From Oscillospiraceae bacterium (GTDB lineage Bacteria; Bacillota; Clostridia; Oscillospirales; Acutalibacteraceae), in NCBI GenBank assembly GCA_031256825.1, contig JAIRPV010000028.1, forward strand, positions 62,001-126,000: 64,000 bases of DNA. Reading direction: 5' to 3'. The first letter of the stretch is position 1. Every line of letters begins with the position of its first letter. Position numbers and translations under genes: made by a program. This document shows, one piece after another, positions 48,403 to 56,506 of this stretch. A model generated the notes under the pieces. That model searched no databases. It was given only the letters and a program-made list of their open reading frames with translations, and was not told the DNA's origin.

Positions 48403-49416
48403 TTATACGTTTAGCGTTGACCGAAATTCCTTCTGGCTCTTGATTTCCGCCTGGAGGCGGTAAGTCAGGGGCATGAAGGCGTCGGCCAGCATGACGGCAA
48501 AGCATACGCCGTCTTCATAATGCCCCAGCAAGCGCAGCAGCATGGCAAACAGCCCCGCCATAGCACCGAACCCAAACCGCGTGAACCACCGGCGGGGCAT
48601 AATCGCCGGATCGGGCAGCATCAGCACCGCCGCAAACAGCAGGTTCCCCGCAAACAGTTCCATGCCAACGGCGCTCAGCCGGGTCATCAGCGGCGTACCG
48701 GCCGACACCACCCGGGGGAACACAAACGCAATCAGCGCAACGCCAACGAGGAAGCCCAGGCTCACCAGCACAGAAGAGCGCCGCTCTTTGATCAGCAGCA
48801 TGGCCAGCAAAATCGCCAGTGTTACCAGCGCGCACGCGCACGCGGGACCCATCACCCGGCCCAGCAGCACATCGATAAAATGGCCGCCGTCGAGCACAGA
48901 GCGCCCCTGCGCAAGCATGGCCGCCAGCGAGCGGCTGTGGGCGGGCGGCACCAGCACAGACGGCTGGAACGCGTAAACCTTCGCGGGGAAACAGACCGAC
49001 AAAAAGCAAAACCCCGCCGCCGCCGGGCTAAACGGCGCGTTCATTGTGCCGCCGAAGGGAAGCTTCACAAAAAGCACCGCGAACACCGCGCCAACCACCG
49101 CGTAGAGCGCAACCGTGTTGCGTGGCTCCATGCGGGCCGGGAGCAGGCAGGCCATCCAAACGCCAATGACCACAGCGTTCCAGTCGTCGCCAACGCGCTG
49201 GCGCAGCACCAGCCGGCCGCCAATCAGCTCGCAAACCACAGCCGCAAACGCCGCGATCACCGCCGTGCGCAGCACCGCAAGGCCATAGTAATAACAACCA
49301 ACCGCCAAAAGCGGCAGCGTCAGCAGCAGAGAAGTCTGGTTCCACCTGCGGGCTTCCTGGTTATCGGCAAAGCGCCGCTTCCAGCGCGGCTCATAAACTT
49401 GTTCCTGTTCCGGCAT
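48403..49416 (-). CDS. RnfD/NqrB-like membrane protein lacking the flavinylation motif
   Basis: A 337-residue protein with about nine hydrophobic segments and the RnfD pattern: FGGTMNAPFSPAAAGFCFLSVCFP, and near the end MLPDPAIMPRRWFTRFGFGAMAGL with HYEDGVCFAVMLADAFMPLTYRL. True RnfD carries FMN on Thr in a D-x-(S/T)-x-ATPL loop; the matching loop here is PPAHSRSLAAML (residues 157-168) with no Thr. ATG 49416 follows GAGGAGG. It is the first gene of the D-E-A trio; RnfB, C and G genes are absent from the window. Confidence 0.8.
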   Translation of the reverse strand: MPEQEQVYEPRWKRRFADNQEARRWNQTSLLLTLPLLAVGCYYYGLAVLRTAVIAAFAAVVCELIGGRLVLRQRVGDDWNAVVIGVWMACLLPARMEPRNTVALYAVVGAVFAVLFVKLPFGGTMNAPFSPAAAGFCFLSVCFPAKVYAFQPSVLVPPAHSRSLAAMLAQGRSVLDGGHFIDVLLGRVMGPACACALVTLAILLAMLLIKERRSSVLVSLGFLVGVALIAFVFPRVVSAGTPLMTRLSAVGMELFAGNLLFAAVLMLPDPAIMPRRWFTRFGFGAMAGLFAMLLRLLGHYEDGVCFAVMLADAFMPLTYRLQAEIKSQKEFRSTLNV

Positions 49417-49538
49417 GCGGGCACCTCCTCTTTCAAAAACACGAGTTGTCGGGGACTCAAATCCATAGGTAACAAGGGTTGCGGGCGGCTGATTTGGGCA
49501 TTTCGCCAAATCCTAGCCCGTTTTCCAACATTTCAGTA

Positions 49539-49567
49539 TTGCGCACAGCCCGTCCGTTCTATATGAT
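49539..49567 (+). promoter_or_regulatory. promoter of mecA
   Basis: TTGCGC (49539-49544) and TATGAT (49562-49567) are 17 bases apart, about 45 bases before the start codon. Confidence 0.65.
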
Positions 49568-49612
49568 ATTATTAGAAGACTCCAAAAACAAAGAGGGACG
49601 GAATAGAAGCAA

Positions 49613-50281
49613 ATGAGAATAGAAGCCATTACCAGACGAAAAATTGTGGTGGAACTGAGCGCAGAGGATATGGATTCGCTGGATATCACCTATGAGGCGC
49701 TTGATTATTCCAGCGTAGAAACGCGCCGCGTGATTTGGATCCTGCTCAGCCAGGTGCGCGAAATCACCGGCTGCGACATTGACCCGAGCGGGCAATTGCT
49801 CATTGACGCAATGCCCCGGCCCACCGGCGGTTGCATCCTCTTCTTTACCATTCGCGGCGGCTGCGCGGAACCGTTCGGCGCCTGCGCGGCGGAACGCGTG
49901 ATGCGCAAGCAGGATCAACTGCTCATCGCCTTTGAGTTCGAAAGCGTTGACGCCCTGCTGGATTGCGCCGCGGCCTACGCGCGCACGCCGCGCGGCGAAA
50001 CCAACCGGCTGCTCGCCTACAGCGAACTGTATTCCGATCAGCTGAAATACCGCTTGCTGGCCTGCCCCGCGCAGGATCTTGCCGCCGTGAAACAGTTCTT
50101 TTCGGAATACGCACTGTGCTGCGGGGAGGACTCTTTCGCCGCCGATCATACGCGGGAATACTGGAAGAAGCTCGGCGAAGGCCAGATCTTTGAGCTGCTG
50201 GGCGGCGGAAAAGAACCGCCCCGCCAGACGGCGGCCATCTTCTTCGCGCCGGGGAACGTATATTCCCGGCTTCAGGCCTGA
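49613..50281 (+). CDS. mecA: adaptor protein MecA
   Basis: A 222-residue MecA-type adaptor, which delivers proteins to the ClpC-ClpP protease. The family start (MRIEAITRRKIVVELSAEDM, then DYSSVETRRVIWILLSQV) and C-terminal domain (DALLDCAAAY, SELYSDQLKYRLLA, then the SEYALCCGEDS region) are recognisable, with the usual acidic linker much reduced. The ATG at 49613 has no strong Shine-Dalgarno (GGGACGG 10-15 bases upstream). ClpP is encoded at 17 kb; ClpC is not in the window. It is convergent with rpe and overlaps its end by 10 bases. Confidence 0.88.
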   Translation: MRIEAITRRKIVVELSAEDMDSLDITYEALDYSSVETRRVIWILLSQVREITGCDIDPSGQLLIDAMPRPTGGCILFFTIRGGCAEPFGACAAERVMRKQDQLLIAFEFESVDALLDCAAAYARTPRGETNRLLAYSELYSDQLKYRLLACPAQDLAAVKQFFSEYALCCGEDSFAADHTREYWKKLGEGQIFELLGGGKEPPRQTAAIFFAPGNVYSRLQA

Positions 50282-50946
50282 GCCGCGCGGCGCCGCAGAT
50301 CCGCGATTGCTTTGGTTGGGTCCCGCGCGCCGAACACGGCGCTGCCTGCCACAAAGCATCCGGCCCCGGCCGCGCGCGCGGCGGCAATGGTGCCTTCGGC
50401 AATGCCGCCATCCACCTGAATCAATACGCGTTCCAGTCCCCTGCGGGTGAGTTCCTCCCGCAGGGCTTTGATTTTGCCCAGCATAGGCTCCATGAACGCC
50501 TGCCCGCCAAACCCGGGTTCAACCGTCATAACCAAAACCATGTCCAGTTGGTTCAGCCAGGGGGTTATCATCTCAACGGGCGTGTTGGGCTTAACGCTCA
50601 GCGCCGCCTGCCTTCCCGCGGAATGGATTTGCGCGATGGCCGGGCCAATGTGCTGCGGCTCCATCGCCTCCACATGCAAAGTCAGCATATCCGCCCCTGC
50701 CGCAAGGAACGCATCCAGATACCGCTGCGGATCGCGGATCATCAGGTGCACGTCGAAGAAAAGCGCCGTGTGCGGCCTTAAGGCGTTCAGCACCGGCGGG
50801 CCGAAGGTGATATTCGGCACGAACATGCCGTCCATCACATCCAGGTGCAGCCAGTCGGCCCCGGCTTGTTCCATGCGCCCGGCTTCTTCGGCCAGGCGGC
50901 TGAAGTCGCCGGAGAGCATGCTGGGGGCTATCAGAATACCGTTCAT
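50272..50946 (-). CDS. rpe: ribulose-phosphate 3-epimerase
   Basis: Rpe, 224 residues, interconverts ribulose-5-phosphate and xylulose-5-phosphate. TIM-barrel motifs: IAPSMLSGDFSRL, WLHLDVMDGMFVPNITFGP, DVHLMI, VMTVEPGFGGQAFM and QVDGGI. ATG 50946 follows AAGGAGG, one base after the ahcY stop. The gene is the third in the unit with an SAH/MTA deaminase and ahcY, which suggests pentose recycling from nucleoside breakdown. Confidence 0.97.
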   Translation of the reverse strand: MNGILIAPSMLSGDFSRLAEEAGRMEQAGADWLHLDVMDGMFVPNITFGPPVLNALRPHTALFFDVHLMIRDPQRYLDAFLAAGADMLTLHVEAMEPQHIGPAIAQIHSAGRQAALSVKPNTPVEMITPWLNQLDMVLVMTVEPGFGGQAFMEPMLGKIKALREELTRRGLERVLIQVDGGIAEGTIAAARAAGAGCFVAGSAVFGARDPTKAIADLRRRAAQA

Positions 50947-50947
50947 T

Positions 50948-52213
50948 TCAGAAGCCTCCTTGTTCGTTCCCATAAAGATATTCCCGCTGCGCCGCCGTCA
51001 GCGCGTCGATTCCGCAGCCCAGCGCTTCCAGTTTTCTGCGGGCCACTTCCAGGTCAATCTCGCGCGGGACAGCCAGCAGCCTGCCCCCCGCCTCCCATTT
51101 TTCGTCCGCCGCCCTCTGCGCCAGCCAGCAGACGCTCAGCGCCTGAATCGCGAAGCTCATATCCATAATTTCCGCCGGGTGGCCGTCGCCCGCCGCAAGG
51201 TTTACCAGGCGGCCTTCGGCCAGCAGATGAATCCACTTGCCGTTGGGCAGCAAATAGCCCATGATATTGCGCCGCATTTCTTTGCGCTCAACCGCCAGGC
51301 GCTCCAGCTGCCGCACGTTCACTTCCACGTCGAAGTGCCCCGCGTTGCACAGCACCGCGCCGTCTTTCATGCAAAGAAAATGTCCGCCGGTGATCACATC
51401 GTTGCAGCCGGTCACCGTAATGAACAGGTCGCCCCGTTTGGCGGCCTCTTCCATGGAAAAAACCGCGAAGCCGTCCATATGCGCTTCCAGCGCCTTAATG
51501 GGATCCACTTCTGTCACAACCACATTCGCGCCCAGCCCTTTGGCCCGCATGGCAACGCCCTTCCCGCACCAGCCATACCCCGCGACAACCACGGTTTTGC
51601 CTGCGACAATCAGGTTGGTGGTGCGGTCAATCCCGTCGAACACGCTTTGGCCGGTGCCATAGCGGTTGTCGAACAGATGCTTGCAGTCGGCGTCGTTGAC
51701 GCGGATCATAGGGAAGCGCAGTTTGCCCGCCCGCTCCATGGCCCGCAGGCGCAAGATGCCGGTGGTGGTTTCTTCGCAGCCGCCAATCACATGGGGAATG
51801 TGCTGCGGGTAATCCCGGTGGAGCAAACTGACCAAATCGCCGCCGTCGTCAACAATAAGCTGCGGCCCGGGTTCCAGCACGCAGCGGATATGCCGCTCGT
51901 ATTCCTCCGGGGCCGCCCCGTGCCAGGCGAACACCTGCATGCCCTGTTCCGCCAGCGCCGCCGCAACATCGTCCTGCGTGCTCAGCGGGTTGCTGCCGGT
52001 CACATATAACTCCGCCCCCGCGGCGGCCAGCACCTGGCAAAGGTAGGCCGTTTTGGCCTCCAGATGCACGCTCAGGGCCAGCTTTTTGCCCCGCAGCGGT
52101 TTTGATTGGCGCAGTTCGCTCTCCAGGCCGCGCAGCAGCGGCATGTTGCGCCGCACCCAGTCAATTTTCTGCCGGCCCGAAGGGGCCAGGGAACGATCGC
52201 GGATCTGGGTCAT
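50948..52213 (-). CDS. ahcY: adenosylhomocysteinase
   Basis: A 421-residue NAD-dependent SAH hydrolase. Motifs: VHLEAKTAYLCQVLAAAGAEL, the NAD loop VVVAGYGWCGKGVAMRAKG, VTEVDPIKALEAHMDGF, and NAGHFDVEVNVRQL. It lacks the 40-residue insertion and KPDHYRY-type tail of eukaryotic enzymes, like archaeal and Thermotoga forms. ATG 52213 follows GGAGG. It lies 43 bases after the SAH/MTA deaminase gene, so two alternative routes for SAH removal are encoded together. Confidence 0.95.
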   Translation of the reverse strand: MTQIRDRSLAPSGRQKIDWVRRNMPLLRGLESELRQSKPLRGKKLALSVHLEAKTAYLCQVLAAAGAELYVTGSNPLSTQDDVAAALAEQGMQVFAWHGAAPEEYERHIRCVLEPGPQLIVDDGGDLVSLLHRDYPQHIPHVIGGCEETTTGILRLRAMERAGKLRFPMIRVNDADCKHLFDNRYGTGQSVFDGIDRTTNLIVAGKTVVVAGYGWCGKGVAMRAKGLGANVVVTEVDPIKALEAHMDGFAVFSMEEAAKRGDLFITVTGCNDVITGGHFLCMKDGAVLCNAGHFDVEVNVRQLERLAVERKEMRRNIMGYLLPNGKWIHLLAEGRLVNLAAGDGHPAEIMDMSFAIQALSVCWLAQRAADEKWEAGGRLLAVPREIDLEVARRKLEALGCGIDALTAAQREYLYGNEQGGF

Positions 52214-52256
52214 GAAAAACCTCCGTAATGCTATCCTTTTCAACTGCGGCGCCCGC

Positions 52257-53561
52257 TCAGCCGCCGCAAACCCTGTCGCTCACGCGCTGCGCTTCGTAAC
52301 GAACGCGCTCTTCGTCGAGCTTTGTGAAGCTGCCGTTTTCCAGCAAAATTTCGCCGTTGACCAGCACCGTTTCCACCTCGCCGCCCTGCGCGCCGTAGCA
52401 CAGAGCGCCAAGCAAATCCGAGTGGGGATACCAGTGGCTTTGCTCCAGATTCAAAATCGTCAGATCGGCCCGCTTGCCCGGTTCGATCGAACCAACCTGA
52501 TCCGCCAGCCCCAGCGCCTTCGCCCCGCCCATGGTGGCGATAAAAATCCCCCGGGCGGCGGGCAAGCTTTCCGGGTCTTCGTTCCAGCCCTTGTGCAGCA
52601 GGCAAAGATACCCCAGTTCCCGGAGCATGTTCAGGCTGTTGTTGCTTGCCGCGCCGTCGGTGCCCAGCGCCACGTTGATCCCCGCTTTTAGCATCTTCGG
52701 CACAGGGGCAACGCCATTGGCCAGCTTGAGGTTGCTCACCGGGTTCGTGGCCACGCTCACGCCGTGCCGCGCGGCAATCGCCATATCGTTTTCTGTCATA
52801 TATACGCAGTGCGCGGCAACGGTTGGCAGCGCAAACAGGCCCGCGGCCTCCATGTATTCGAACGGCGTCTGCTGATATTGCTCTTTCAGCCCGGCAATTT
52901 CGCCCCGGCTTTCGCCAAGATGGGTGTGAATCCCCACGCCCAGCCGCCGCGCGGTTTCGATCACGCGCCGCAGATAGGCCGGGGCGCAGGTGTAGGGCGC
53001 GTGCGGCGCCAGCATAAAACGCAGCCGGCCTTCGCCGCAGCCGCGGTATTCGGCAATTTCGGCTTCGGCTTCGCCGAGCCGCCGCAGTCCGCCGGGATCG
53101 TCGTACCCTTCGCCCACCAGGCCCCGCCCAATAACCGCGCGCATGCCGCTATCCAGCGCGGCACGGGCATTCTCGGGCGAAAAGATGGGCATGTCGTTGT
53201 AACAGGTGGTGCCGGAGCGCAGCATTTCGCAGCAGGCAAGCATGGCGCCCCAGTAGCTGTCGCCCGGGCGAAGGCGGTCTTCCATCGGCAAAATGCGGTC
53301 GAAGAGCCAGGCCCGGAAGGGCAGATCGTCTGCGCGGTTGCGGAAAAGGGTCATATAGGCGTGGGTGTGGGCGTTGATCAGGCCCGGCATAACAAGCCGC
53401 TTGCTCCCGTCAATCACTTTGTCCGGCGCAAACTCCGGCGGGGCCTGTCCAACGAACGCAACGCCGCCGCCCTCAACGCCAATATCGCAGCGCGAAAGTT
53501 GAACGCCGTCCCCATCGGGCAGCACCGCCCGGATCTCCTTCAGCAAAAGTTTCACTGCCAT
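52257..53561 (-). CDS. mtaD: 5-methylthioadenosine/S-adenosylhomocysteine deaminase
   Basis: A 434-residue amidohydrolase matching MTA/SAH deaminases, which turn the adenine moiety to hypoxanthine. Metal ligands: His65 and His67 (GLINAHTHAYM), HTHLGES, AHCVYM and the final Asp in LGTDGAASNNSLNM. FRNRADDLPFRAWL is the typical substrate-loop segment. ATG 53561 follows AAGGAGG. Being directly upstream of ahcY supports an SAH-salvage role. The leader contains tandem 80-base repeats and two promoters. Confidence 0.93.
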   Translation of the reverse strand: MAVKLLLKEIRAVLPDGDGVQLSRCDIGVEGGGVAFVGQAPPEFAPDKVIDGSKRLVMPGLINAHTHAYMTLFRNRADDLPFRAWLFDRILPMEDRLRPGDSYWGAMLACCEMLRSGTTCYNDMPIFSPENARAALDSGMRAVIGRGLVGEGYDDPGGLRRLGEAEAEIAEYRGCGEGRLRFMLAPHAPYTCAPAYLRRVIETARRLGVGIHTHLGESRGEIAGLKEQYQQTPFEYMEAAGLFALPTVAAHCVYMTENDMAIAARHGVSVATNPVSNLKLANGVAPVPKMLKAGINVALGTDGAASNNSLNMLRELGYLCLLHKGWNEDPESLPAARGIFIATMGGAKALGLADQVGSIEPGKRADLTILNLEQSHWYPHSDLLGALCYGAQGGEVETVLVNGEILLENGSFTKLDEERVRYEAQRVSDRVCGG

Positions 53562-53604
53562 TCTTCCTCCTTTGCCCAACCTCTTGCCGGTGTTCGAACG
53601 CATC

Positions 53605-53849
53605 CCTCGCCACAGGCTAGGTACTTATTATACCATAAATCTCATGCAAGTACAAGCAATTTATGTGAATTCCCAATGATGTTATGATACCCCACCTGCG
53701 GTGAGCAGTTCGTCATTGGCAGCGTCTCAGCAAAATTCTTACCTCGCCACAGGCGATGTGCTTATGATACCCCACCTGCGGTGAGCAGTTCGTCACTGGC
53801 AGCGTCTCAGCAAAATTCTTACCTCGCCACAGGCTAGGTGCTTATTATA
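53605..53849 (-). repeat. tandem 80-bp repeats in the mtaD leader region
   Basis: Two units (53682-53761 and 53762-53841) differ at only a few bases; a third partial copy of the junction sequence lies at 53605-53632. Each unit, read on the minus strand, has arms CCTGTGGCGAG and CTCACCGCAGG that can pair over 11 positions with one mismatch, enclosing about 36 bases. The stretch 53562-53905 between mtaD and the M50 gene contains no other gene. Confidence 0.95.
53627..53655 (-). promoter_or_regulatory. proximal promoter of mtaD-ahcY-rpe
   Basis: On the minus strand TTGTAC (53650-53655) and TATAAT (53627-53632) are 17 bases apart, about 65 bases before mtaD. Confidence 0.8.
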
Positions 53850-53872
53850 CCACATCTCTTACAAAAGTGCAA
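53844..53872 (-). promoter_or_regulatory. distal promoter of mtaD-ahcY-rpe
   Basis: On the minus strand TTGCAC (53867-53872) and TATAAT (53844-53849) are 17 bases apart. Transcription from here would read through both 80-base repeats, giving a leader of about 275 bases. Confidence 0.8.
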
Positions 53873-53905
53873 CCACAAAGATGGCTGCCCAAAAAAAGCC
53901 GGGCG

Positions 53906-54493
53906 CTACACGCACGCCGCCAAATAGACGGCCATGACGACCAACGGCATGGACAGCCCCTGCCGCAGGGCCGAAAGGCCCGCCAGCAGCACCACAACAA
54001 ACAGGCAAACCAGCCCCGCCGCCAGCACCACCCGGTCGGCAACGGGTTCCTCCATGCGGCGGCACAGGGCGTAATACAGCATACGCCCGCCGTCGAGCTG
54101 CCGCACAGGCAGCAAATTAAACAGCCCGAAGCCCAGATTCAACAGACAGGGTTCCGGGCTAAGCGGGCGGGAAAAAAAGAACGCGGGCACAGCGAACAGC
54201 CCCGCCAGCAGCAAACTGACCGCGGGGCCTGCGGCGGCAATGGCAATCTCCTGCCCAAAGCCCAGGGCAAGGCCCGGCGGTCGTTCGATGCGCATGCCGG
54301 CCGCCGTCAGGCAGATTCGGCTCGGCCGCCCGCCGCTTTGCTTCAGCGCGGCCAGGTGCCCCAGCTCGTGCAGCGCGGCAAACCCCAGTCCAAGGCAAAT
54401 CTGCCGGGCAGTGCCCGCCGCAAAACAAAGCGCCAGCATGCCCGCAAAATAGGCGCTGACGCTGACTGGAACGCGCGTTTTTCTGATGACCAT
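53906..54493 (-). CDS. M50 site-2 protease, SpoIVFB-like
   Basis: A 195-residue intramembrane zinc protease. HELGH in ALHELGHLAAL is near residue 45 and the third ligand Asp in NLLPVRQLDGGRML near residue 135; hydrophobic helices surround both. The length and its place directly after an M23 gene parallel the sporulation pair SpoIVFA-SpoIVFB, in which SpoIVFB cleaves pro-sigma-K. ATG 54493 follows AAGGGG. A general site-2 protease role is the alternative. Confidence 0.82.
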   Translation of the reverse strand: MVIRKTRVPVSVSAYFAGMLALCFAAGTARQICLGLGFAALHELGHLAALKQSGGRPSRICLTAAGMRIERPPGLALGFGQEIAIAAAGPAVSLLLAGLFAVPAFFFSRPLSPEPCLLNLGFGLFNLLPVRQLDGGRMLYYALCRRMEEPVADRVVLAAGLVCLFVVVLLAGLSALRQGLSMPLVVMAVYLAACV

Positions 54494-54551
54494 GCGCGGC
54501 CCCTTTCGCAAGATTTCCCCCGCGCGGGAAAGCGGTCCGCAACAGGGAACA

Positions 54552-55574
54552 TCAGCCCGCCGCGATCCCCAGCGCGGGCGCGGGGTCGCAGCGCAGGCCG
54601 TGCAGGCGCAGCTCAAAATGCACATGGGGGCCAGTGGAAGCGCCTGTGGAGCCAACCAAGGCAATCACGTCGCCGGAACGCAGCACCATGCCCTCCTCGG
54701 CAATGATCTCGCTGCAATGGGCATAGAGCGTGCGCAGCCCCCCTGCGTGATCCAGAATGATATAGTTGCCGTATTCCTTGCCAACGCCCACCTCGCTGAC
54801 CGTGCCATAGAACGCGGCGTGAACCGGCGTGCCAAGCGGCGCCGCTATGTCGATGCCTGTGTGCACGCCCTCCTCGTTGGTCAGGGGGCTGACCCGGTAG
54901 CCAAAATTCGAAGTGACGCGCCCGCCCTCCACAGGCAGATAGGGCCGCAGGGTAGTCAGCAGCGTGGCGGCGGAGCATTTGTGCCCGGCATACGCCTGCA
55001 CAATGTCGAACACCGGCGGCGGTTCCGCCGCTTCCAAATCGTCGCCGCCCTGCCCATCCAGCGCTTCATCCGCGGCCGGGGGGGGCGCCGTTTCGTGCTG
55101 CGCGGCCTCGGTCGGCTCTTCGGCAACCTCCCGGTAATACGGCGCCATCACATAAACGCCATCCTTTAACTCCTTAAAAACCTGGCGGGCCGCCGCCCAA
55201 ACTTCCTGCACAGACATATCGGTTTTCATCACAGCAACATAGGCCGCTTTCAGCTGCGCGTATGTATTGGGCATGGCCTTCTGGCACAAAAACAGTCCGC
55301 CCAGCAAAACCGCGCAAACCACCGCCTGTGTGAACACCACGCGCCCGTAGCCGCCTTTGGGCGGCGGTTCCTCGTCCTCCAGGTCATCCGCGCCGTTCTC
55401 GTAATAGAGCGGCTCGCGCCGCACCAATGGCCGGTCGTCGCGGGGCGCGGCGTGTTTTTTTTTCGAGGGCGCGCCGCGCTGCGCTTCCCTCTCCTGGCGG
55501 CGCTGTTCCCGCAGCGCCCGCACGTCGGCAAACCGCTCCTGCGTCGATTCATACCCGCTGCCATAGTCGTCCAT
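54552..55574 (-). CDS. M23 (LytM) domain membrane protein, SpoIVFA-like
   Basis: A 340-residue protein with an Arg/Glu-rich cytoplasmic N-terminus of about 80 residues, one membrane segment (FTQAVVCAVLLGGLFLCQ), an acidic Pro-rich linker and a LytM domain: SNFGYRVSPLT, HTGIDIAAPLGTPVHA, GNYIILDHAGGLRTLYAHCS and STGPHVHFELR. The metal ligands (His and Asp of HTGID, His of HVH) are all kept, so hydrolase activity is possible. It precedes the SpoIVFB-like gene by 58 bases; in sporulation SpoIVFA restrains SpoIVFB. Confidence 0.8.
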   Translation of the reverse strand: MDDYGSGYESTQERFADVRALREQRRQEREAQRGAPSKKKHAAPRDDRPLVRREPLYYENGADDLEDEEPPPKGGYGRVVFTQAVVCAVLLGGLFLCQKAMPNTYAQLKAAYVAVMKTDMSVQEVWAAARQVFKELKDGVYVMAPYYREVAEEPTEAAQHETAPPPAADEALDGQGGDDLEAAEPPPVFDIVQAYAGHKCSAATLLTTLRPYLPVEGGRVTSNFGYRVSPLTNEEGVHTGIDIAAPLGTPVHAAFYGTVSEVGVGKEYGNYIILDHAGGLRTLYAHCSEIIAEEGMVLRSGDVIALVGSTGASTGPHVHFELRLHGLRCDPAPALGIAAG

Positions 55575-55642
55575 CCCTGTTCCCCTTCCCGCGCTTGCTT
55601 ACCGATGTATATGCGCGGGCGCGGCAGGGTATGCGGCGCAAA

Positions 55643-55675
55643 TCAAAACGAGGCACAGCATTCCGCCGTGCCTCT
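55643..55675 (-). terminator. terminator after the P/G/Q-rich protein gene
   Basis: GAGGCAC (55650-55656) pairs with GTGCCTC (55668-55674); on the minus strand the stem is followed by GTTTTGATTT. Confidence 0.75.
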
Positions 55676-55705
55676 TGATCCCGGTGATTCCGCCCGGGAA
55701 AATAA

Positions 55706-56374
55706 TCATGGATACTGACGCCGGTTCGTCAGTTCGCGGCTTAGCTCGCCCAGCTGCTCATAGAGCTTGTCCAGCAAGCCAACGGTGTCGTAGTCCACGC
55801 AGATCGGCTGCTGCGGATTCCCATAGGGGCCGCGAAGGGTTTCGGCCTGATGCAGCTTTGCGCGCACCTGCTCAATGGTCTGCACCACCTGCTGAATCAT
55901 CAGCGCGGTGCCGTCGGCCCCGCCATACGGAGGGGGATAGAGACCTGTCGGCTGGCCGTAGGGGTTGGCCGGGGGCTGGCCATAGGGCCCCGGCATGCCG
56001 CCCTGCCATGGGACTGGCTGCGACCGGCCCAGGTTGCCAAGATTATATCCCTGCCCGCCCATCGGTGGCTGCGGCGTGCTGCCAAACGGCTGTCCGCCCA
56101 TCGGCGGCTGCGGCGCATTGCCAAATTGAAATCCCTGCGGCGGCATTCCCATCGGGGGCGCGCCTGCCGGTTGCTGTTGTTGCTGCTGCCTGACTTGGTC
56201 TCTCAGTCGTTCCACTTCCATCGTCAACTCCTCATTGCGGTGTTTTTCATCTTCATAGCACGCAACCAGCCTTTGCACCTTCGCGCGCAGCAGCTCTTTT
56301 TTTTCCTTCTGCTCTGCTTTCGTCGGTTGCGGCTGCGGGGCTTGCCCATAGGCGCCGGCTGCGGGCTGATACAT
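55706..56374 (-). CDS. Pro/Gly/Gln-rich protein with coiled coil
   Basis: A 222-residue protein with no signal peptide. Residues about 18-68 form a charged coiled coil (KAEQKEKKELLRAKVQRLV..., then EELTMEVERLRDQVRQ) ending in a Gln run; 70-150 are Pro/Gly/Met/Gln-rich with repeats of the type PQPPMGGQ; the last 70 residues (MIQQVVQTIEQVRAKLHQAE, LLDKLYEQLGELSREL) are helical again. It has its own terminator. The low-complexity middle suggests a disordered or phase-separating scaffold. No family is recognised. Confidence 0.7.
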   Translation of the reverse strand: MYQPAAGAYGQAPQPQPTKAEQKEKKELLRAKVQRLVACYEDEKHRNEELTMEVERLRDQVRQQQQQQPAGAPPMGMPPQGFQFGNAPQPPMGGQPFGSTPQPPMGGQGYNLGNLGRSQPVPWQGGMPGPYGQPPANPYGQPTGLYPPPYGGADGTALMIQQVVQTIEQVRAKLHQAETLRGPYGNPQQPICVDYDTVGLLDKLYEQLGELSRELTNRRQYP

Positions 56375-56506
56375 TGTTTTCCTGTCCCTTCGGTTTTGCT
56401 ATGGCGCACGGCCTGTTAACATCATACCCTACCCGCTTTTAAAAGTCAACAGGCAAAAGCGCGTTTTTTCGAGATGGGCGCAACGGAAATCAGCCGTTTC
56501 CCAATG

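Noticed and set aside
53682-53841. CRISPR-like array from the 80-bp repeats
   Set aside because: Only two contiguous units with no unique spacers and no cas genes.
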